DNA of 64,000 nt from Staphylococcus schweitzeri (GTDB taxonomy: Bacteria; Bacillota; Bacilli; Staphylococcales; Staphylococcaceae), in contig NZ_PPQS01000035.1 of assembly GCF_002902405.1 (NCBI RefSeq), positions 12,428 through 76,427 of the forward strand, given 5' to 3'. Within the stretch, counting starts at the first letter, position 1. Every line of letters starts with the position of its first letter. The position numbers and the translations under genes are program-made. Of the stretch, positions 59,836 to 64,000 are shown one piece after another. A model generated the notes under the pieces. That model ran no database searches. It saw nothing but the letters and a program-made list of their open reading frames with translations, and was not told the DNA's origin.

Positions 59836-61260
59836 ATGCTATCTATTAATAAAGTCGCAAAATTTGCAGTTGCTAACCTGATTATCGTATCAACCGTTTT
59901 CAATACTGTCACACCTGCAATTGCACAATCAGAAAAAGAAGCAAAAGATGATAGTTTTGCAGTTGGTAATACAAAAAATCCTAAAAATGTTATCTTTTTA
60001 GTTGGCGATGGTATGGGACCATCATTTAACACAGCTTATCGTTATTATAAAAATGATCCGCATGCTAAAGCAATGACTCCTACTGCCTTTGATTCATATT
60101 TAAAAGGTACAAATCGTACATATTCAAATGATCCAAAACAAAATATTACTGATTCTGCAGCTGGTGGAACAGCTTTTAGTTCCGGGTACAAGACATATAA
60201 TGGGGCTATCGGTGTAGACAGTAACAAACAAAAAGTAAAAACAGTTCTTGAACGCGCAAAAGAGAAAGGCAAGTCTACAGGTTTAGTGTCAACTGCTGAA
60301 TTAACAGATGCAACTCCAGCTGTATATGCTGCACATGTAACTTCTAGAGATGATAAAAATGAAATCGCTAAACAATTTTATAAAGATAAAATTAACGGAA
60401 AGCATAAAGTTGATGTTTTATTAGGCGGTGGTGCTAAATACTTCGGTAAAAGTAATGGTAACTTAGATAAAAAATTCAAAAAAGATGGTTACGACCTTGT
60501 CAGAAACGACAAGGAATTATCGAAATCTAAAAGCGAAAAAGTGCTTGGATTATTTGCCGATAAAAATATGCCACTTGCAATTGATGCATCTAAAAATGAG
60601 CCATCATTAGCAGATATGCAAAAAAGTGCACTAAGCAAATTAGAACAAAATAAAAAAGGATTCTTTTTAATGGTCGAAGGTGCTTCTATAGATAAATCAG
60701 CACATGTCAACGATATTACAGGCGTTATGTCTGAAATGGAAGGTTTTGAAAAAACATTTGATGACGCCATCCAATATGCTAAAAGCCATAAAGATACACT
60801 TGTCGTTGCTACAGCAGATCATTCAACTGGTGGCTTAACAATTGGTAAAGACAAAGGTTATGAATGGAATCCTCAAGCAATTAAGTCAATGAAACACTCA
60901 GGTTCATATATGACCGAACAAATAGTTAAAGGTGCAGCGCCTGAAAAAGTAATAAACGATGGTTATGGATTTGCTCTTTCAAATGATGACATGAAGCAAA
61001 TAAAAAAAGAGAATAAAAAACTACAAAAATTACTTAAAAAAGGTAAAGATGAACAGTCTGCAGAAATTGAAAAGCAGACAAAAAACCTACAACACGCTAT
61101 TCAAAAATCCATTAATGAAAAATCATACACAGGGTGGACTTCCGATGGACACACTGGCGAAGATGTGAACACTTATGCATATGGACCTAAGTCAGATGAG
61201 TTTAGTGGTAATATAGAAAATACAGAAAGTGCAAAAATAATATTTGATATATTCAAATAA
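59836..61260 (+). CDS. phoB: Alkaline phosphatase
   Basis: This 474-residue secreted phosphatase has a Sec signal peptide (residues 1-30, ending PAIA before QSEK). The metal and catalytic residues are Asp58 in FLVGDGMG, Ser107 in TDSAAGGTA, the metal ligands in EGASIDKSAHVND and ATADHSTGG, and His in DGHTGEDV near the C-terminus. It releases phosphate outside the cell. TCAGGAGGATG precedes the ATG. No clear PhoP box (TTAACA repeats) was seen in its 196-base upstream gap. The name phoB is used in S. aureus for this enzyme, not for a regulator. Confidence 0.95.
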   Translation: MLSINKVAKFAVANLIIVSTVFNTVTPAIAQSEKEAKDDSFAVGNTKNPKNVIFLVGDGMGPSFNTAYRYYKNDPHAKAMTPTAFDSYLKGTNRTYSNDPKQNITDSAAGGTAFSSGYKTYNGAIGVDSNKQKVKTVLERAKEKGKSTGLVSTAELTDATPAVYAAHVTSRDDKNEIAKQFYKDKINGKHKVDVLLGGGAKYFGKSNGNLDKKFKKDGYDLVRNDKELSKSKSEKVLGLFADKNMPLAIDASKNEPSLADMQKSALSKLEQNKKGFFLMVEGASIDKSAHVNDITGVMSEMEGFEKTFDDAIQYAKSHKDTLVVATADHSTGGLTIGKDKGYEWNPQAIKSMKHSGSYMTEQIVKGAAPEKVINDGYGFALSNDDMKQIKKENKKLQKLLKKGKDEQSAEIEKQTKNLQHAIQKSINEKSYTGWTSDGHTGEDVNTYAYGPKSDEFSGNIENTESAKIIFDIFK

Positions 61261-61265
61261 GAGGT

Positions 61266-61306
61266 AAAAATACCCGATCACAACTTTATAGTGATCGGGT
61301 ATTTTT
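61266..61306. terminator. Terminator of phoB
   Basis: AAAAATACCCGATCAC and GTGATCGGGTATTTTT are perfect 16-base arms with a nine-base loop. T runs lie on both sides, so it can serve the convergent small gene at 61317. Confidence 0.95.
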
Positions 61307-61316
61307 TTGATTAATT

Positions 61317-61421
61317 TTAGTACTCAATGTTAGGCGCTTGGTTAACACGTTCTTGGTATTTTTTAAATGCATAGTATAAACCGCCAACTAATGTTAAGAT
61401 AACTGCTAATTTTTTCATCAT
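61317..61421 (-). CDS. 34-residue membrane peptide gene
   Basis: The reverse strand reads [19 protein letters not shown], then [15 protein letters not shown] and a stop. AAGGAGTTTGA lies just before the ATG at 61421, and the phoB terminator ends it. It has one membrane segment (about residues 4-19) and a basic-then-polar tail. I recognise no named family. The good ribosome site and clean boundaries argue that it is a real gene; it is below the usual size limit for automatic calls. Confidence 0.7.
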   Translation of the reverse strand: MMKKLAVILTLVGGLYYAFKKYQERVNQAPNIEY

Positions 61422-61540
61422 TCAAACTCCTTTCTGAGATGAGTTAAACCTGAGTTCAATTAAATTATATGCTTTTATTATACACTTTTTGATGTGTTTT
61501 TTAAATTTAAGAATGCGAAGATTTTTAACATTTTCTGATG

Positions 61541-61996
61541 CTAGCTGTCTTTTTCATCTTTTAAATGCTTAATAAAATCAAAGCCTGGTCTCCCTTTAGC
61601 TAATGCTTCCATCACATCATACCAATCTGAACCGACTTGTTGGTATATATTTTGCAATAATTCATCTTGTGCCTTGTTTAATTCAGCAATAAGTTGATCA
61701 CCTTTACTTGTCGAATATAATTTTTTGACACGTCGATCTGTCTCTAAAACTTTTTCAACAATGAGACCTTGATCTTTTAATTTTTGAAGTGTTGCATGTG
61801 AACCTTGTTTAGAAATCTCTAATATTTCTAGTAATGCTTTAATAGTAATACCAGGTAATTTATTTATAAAAAACAAAAAACGATGATGCTGACGGCTCAT
61901 ACCATATTTCTCTATGATTTCATCAGCGGTAGTAATAAAAGTCTTATACGCAAAATAAAACAACATATGCTCATAATCGTTTTTATTGGTCGACAT
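61541..61996 (-). CDS. MarR-family transcriptional regulator
   Basis: This 151-residue winged-helix regulator has the core at residues 38-100 (FLFFINKLPGITIKALLEILEISKQGSHATLQKLKDQGLIVEKVLETDRRVKKLYST), with the wing DRRVKK. The start at 61996 (MSTNKNDYEHMLFYFA) follows AAAGGAGTAATC; the open frame extends upstream without a good site. Its targets are unknown. The phoB side and fphF lie on either side, and no palindrome next to it was clear. Confidence 0.9.
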   Translation of the reverse strand: MSTNKNDYEHMLFYFAYKTFITTADEIIEKYGMSRQHHRFLFFINKLPGITIKALLEILEISKQGSHATLQKLKDQGLIVEKVLETDRRVKKLYSTSKGDQLIAELNKAQDELLQNIYQQVGSDWYDVMEALAKGRPGFDFIKHLKDEKDS

Positions 61997-62242
61997 GATG
62001 ATTACTCCTTTCAAAGCGTTAACCTCATTATAATAAAATTTATAATGTAAGTCATACAAATGGCGATAAAAACTATAAGCTAAATCTAAGTTTCACGAGA
62101 AACATTTATGAACACCAGCGATTTGGGTCAATCATTTTAATATAAAAATAATTAAAGCACTCAGTAGTATTAGTTGAAATTAAATTGTTTGTATCACTTA
62201 TCCTGTTTATTTAATGCACCCACATTATTTTCTAGGAAATAA

Positions 62243-63004
62243 TTAATTATTCACCATCCATGTTATAGCACGTTTAATTGCTTGGTCCCAATATGCATAA
62301 TCATGCTCTCCCGGTCCATCCTCAAATTGATAAGGAACATTTTTGTGTGATAAATAATCGATAAAATCTAAGTTATCTTGATATAAAAAGTCTTCTTTAC
62401 CACACATAATGAGCAATTCAGGAATTGGTTTATCTTCAGCTACAGCTTTGTCTAACAAGTAATACGGATCATGTTCAGTTCCTTTAATACTTGAAAGATT
62501 GCCAATAATAGCCTCTTTTGAAAAATCATTCCACTCTAAATCCATTAAATGTTGTGCTTCAAATACAGCCGACAATGGAACGGCTTTTGAAAATTTATTG
62601 CCTTGAGTTAATGCAAATTTAATTGTGCCGTATCCTCCCATTGAATGTCCTGCTATGAAATTATCTTCACACTTTTTTGAAAGTGGGAAAATTTGATGCA
62701 CATAATCATATATTTCTAAAATATAATCATAGTAACTATGACCATAAGCCATATTTGCGTATGCACTATGGTCGACATTGGGCATAATGACTGCTAATTT
62801 ATGTTCATTCGCATATCTTTCTATACTTGTATATCTCATGTATGTTGTTTCATCACTTGATAATCCATGCAATAACATTAACGTTTTTAGTGGTTGTGCT
62901 GTTACATCGTTTTTGAAGAAGCTTTGATCCTCCGGTAAAATGACTGTTAAATTTTGATGCATACCTATGGTTGGTGAATGATAGTTTAATGAAATATACG
63001 CCAT
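62243..63004 (-). CDS. fphF: FphF, S-formylglutathione hydrolase-like serine esterase
   Basis: This 253-residue esterase D-family hydrolase has the oxyanion loop LMLLHGLSSDETTY, the nucleophile Ser121 in AGHSMGGYGTIKF, and the catalytic His in PGEHDYAYWDQA near residue 234. It corresponds to the fluorophosphonate-reactive hydrolase FphF of S. aureus, which cleaves short acyl esters (recalled). AAAGGGGTCATGATAT precedes the ATG. There is no signal peptide, so it should be cytosolic. It is adjacent to clfB on the same strand but behind the clfB terminator. Confidence 0.92.
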   Translation of the reverse strand: MAYISLNYHSPTIGMHQNLTVILPEDQSFFKNDVTAQPLKTLMLLHGLSSDETTYMRYTSIERYANEHKLAVIMPNVDHSAYANMAYGHSYYDYILEIYDYVHQIFPLSKKCEDNFIAGHSMGGYGTIKFALTQGNKFSKAVPLSAVFEAQHLMDLEWNDFSKEAIIGNLSSIKGTEHDPYYLLDKAVAEDKPIPELLIMCGKEDFLYQDNLDFIDYLSHKNVPYQFEDGPGEHDYAYWDQAIKRAITWMVNN

Positions 63005-63083
63005 ATATCATGACCCCTTTCTAATTCTACTTTACCAACATTTTACGCTTAAACTATTCACTTTAAAATATTTCCATACAAAA

Positions 63084-63111
63084 AACCAGGCACACATTTT
63101 GTGCCCGGCTT
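63084..63111 (-). terminator. Terminator of clfB
   Basis: On the reverse strand AAGCCGGGCAC pairs with GTGCCTGGTT (one mismatch) and TTTTTTGTATGG follows. Confidence 0.85.
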
Positions 63112-63121
63112 GAAATATTAA

Positions 63122-64000
63122 TTACGCTTTTTCTTCATGATCTTGCTTACGTCTTCTAAACAATAGTAATGACCCTAATAATGTCATCATTGCACCAAAT
63201 AAAGTTACATTTGTATTTTCGCTCTTATCTCCAGTTTCTGGTAAAGCATCAGATGTATCCTGCTTTGATTCACCTTTAGGATTCATTGGCACTTTCTGTT
63301 CATTATTTGGTGGTGTGACTTTTGAATCTGAGTCACTCTCTGAATCTGAGCCACTGTCTGAATCTGAGTCGCTATCTGAGTCGCTATCTGAGTCTGAGTC
63401 GCTGTCTGAGTCCGAGTCGCTATCTGAATCTGAGCCACTGTCTGAATCTGAGTCGCTATCTGAGTCTGAGTCGCTGTCTGAGTCTGAGTCACTATCTGAG
63501 TCCGAGTCGCTGTCTGAGTCCGAGTCGCTGTCTGAGTCTGAATCGCTGTCTGAGTCTGAATCGCTATCTGAGTCCGAGTCGCTGTCTGAATCTGAGTCGC
63601 TATTCGAGTCCGAGTCGCTGTCTGAATCTGAGTCGCTATCTGAATCTGAGTCGCTGTCTGAGTCTGAATCGCTATCTGAGTCTGAGTCACTCTCTGAATC
63701 TGAGTCGCTGTCTGAGTCTGAATCGCTATCTGAATCTGAGTCACTCTCTGAATCTGAATCGCTGTCTGAATCTGAATCGCTATCTGAATCTGAGTCACTC
63801 TCTGAATCTGAGTCACTCTCTGAGTCTGAATCGCTGTCGGAATCTGAATCGCTATCTGAATCTGAGTCGCTATCTGAGTCTGAGCCACTGTCTGAATCCG
63901 AGTCGCTGTCTGTATCTGAGTCACTCTCTGAGTCTGAATCGCTATCTGAATCTGAGTCGCTGTCTGAGTCTGAATCGCTATCTGAATCTGAGTCACTCTC
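63122..64000 (-). CDS. clfB: Clumping factor B, C-terminal part (5' end outside window)
   Basis: The reverse strand ends [18 protein letters not shown], then a linker, the sortase A signal LPETG, a membrane segment ([18 protein letters not shown]) and a basic tail [11 protein letters not shown]. Before it lies a Ser-Asp repeat of at least 226 codons (63323-64000) that continues past the window. ClfB binds fibrinogen alpha chain, cytokeratin 10 and loricrin through its N-terminal A domain, which is not included here. The repeat is the stalk that presents the A domain outside the wall. Confidence 0.95.
   Translation of the reverse strand, partial: ESDSDSDSDSDSDSDSDSDSDSDSESDSDTDSDSDSDSGSDSDSDSDSDSDSDSDSDSDSESDSDSESDSDSDSDSDSDSDSDSESDSDSDSDSDSDSDSDSESDSDSDSDSDSDSDSDSDSDSDSDSDSDSNSDSDSDSDSDSDSDSDSDSDSDSDSDSDSDSDSDSDSDSDSDSDSDSDSDSDSDSGSDSDSDSDSDSDSDSDSDSDSDSDSDSGSDSESDSDSKVTPPNNEQKVPMNPKGESKQDTSDALPETGDKSENTNVTLFGAMMTLLGSLLLFRRRKQDHEEKA
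63323..64000 (-). repeat. Serine-aspartate repeat DNA of clfB
   Basis: An 18-base unit (variants of GACTCAGATAGCGACTCA on the reverse strand) is repeated in tandem across the whole stretch, with synonymous third-base changes (GAC/GAT, TCA/TCG/AGC/AGT) and a few non-synonymous changes to Gly or Thr, for example where GGCTCA replaces GACTCA. Confidence 0.95.

Noticed and set aside
63283-63996. Long frame encoding a [10 protein letters not shown]-type repeat protein
   Set aside because: It is an out-of-register reading of the clfB Ser-Asp repeat, on the same strand; the true frame carries LPETG and the stop at 63122.
63323-64000. Possible CRISPR array because of regular short repeats
   Set aside because: The repeats are 18 bases, contiguous, without spacers, and translate as Ser-Asp in one frame.

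Overview
The window is a stretch of Staphylococcus aureus chromosome, the core segment that runs from isaA to clfB. The evidence is the low G+C content, the near-full-length IsaA, the GbaA regulator with Cys55 and Cys104, the panBCD, cud/bet and braRS-braDE loci, and the serine-aspartate repeat and LPETG tail of ClfB at the right edge. I see no rRNA, tRNA, CRISPR array, prophage or complete insertion sequence. The only mobile-element trace is a 53-codon transposase remnant at 22.3 kb.

Layout. 0-5 kb: a truncated GNAT acetyltransferase, isaA behind a dense set of WalR half sites, an EIIC-type permease with a divergent TetR gene, an unknown 127-residue protein behind an array of TGTTGTTTA half sites, and a DUF896 protein. 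5-10 kb: the electrophile-response locus, with gbaA-gbaB-amidohydrolase-alpha/beta hydrolase on one strand and DUF2316-NmrA-VOC on the other, separated by one operator that overlaps both promoters. 10-14 kb: an operon (CzcO-like flavoprotein, FeoB-like gate permease without a G domain, COG0523 GTPase) directly behind a perfect Zur-type palindrome. 14-15 kb: three small genes that look like accessory factors of type VII (LXG) effectors but have no effector beside them.

15-31 kb: metabolic and housekeeping genes: a fructosamine kinase-like gene, pyrD, queH, a VOC protein, a TetR gene that appears frameshifted at its third codon, a CocE-like hydrolase, panBCD with a divergent panE-like gene, an acetolactate decarboxylase, L-lactate dehydrogenase 2, an amino acid permease and a class III aminotransferase. 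31-38 kb: class I aldolase (fda), the quinone-linked lactate/malate oxidoreductase (lqo/mqo2), an AMP-forming acyl-CoA ligase and small proteins. 38-45 kb: glycine betaine synthesis from choline (betA, betB, cudC, cudT) with shared operator-like motifs and an odd metallo-beta-lactamase-fold gene. 45-53 kb: anaerobic ribonucleotide reductase (nrdDG) with paired NrdR-like boxes, a citrate-family transporter, sirC and cysJ without cysI, and a single-cysteine glutathione peroxidase homologue. 53.6-55 kb is a 1.4 kb gene-poor gap.

55-64 kb: the bacitracin/nisin response module braE-braD-braS-braR with a small membrane protein upstream, alkaline phosphatase phoB, a 34-residue membrane peptide gene, a MarR regulator, the esterase fphF and the 3' part of clfB.

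Two themes link the parts. One is stress sensing by local regulators (GbaA, CudC, BraSR, Zur, NrdR), whose candidate operators can be read beside their targets. The other is redox balance and fermentation (ldh2, budA, lqo, nrdDG). The best candidates for poorly described biology are the Zur-box operon at 10.2-13.8 kb and the orphan type VII accessory trio at 14.0-15.0 kb. Gene names rest on recognition of protein families from sequence; no database search was run.
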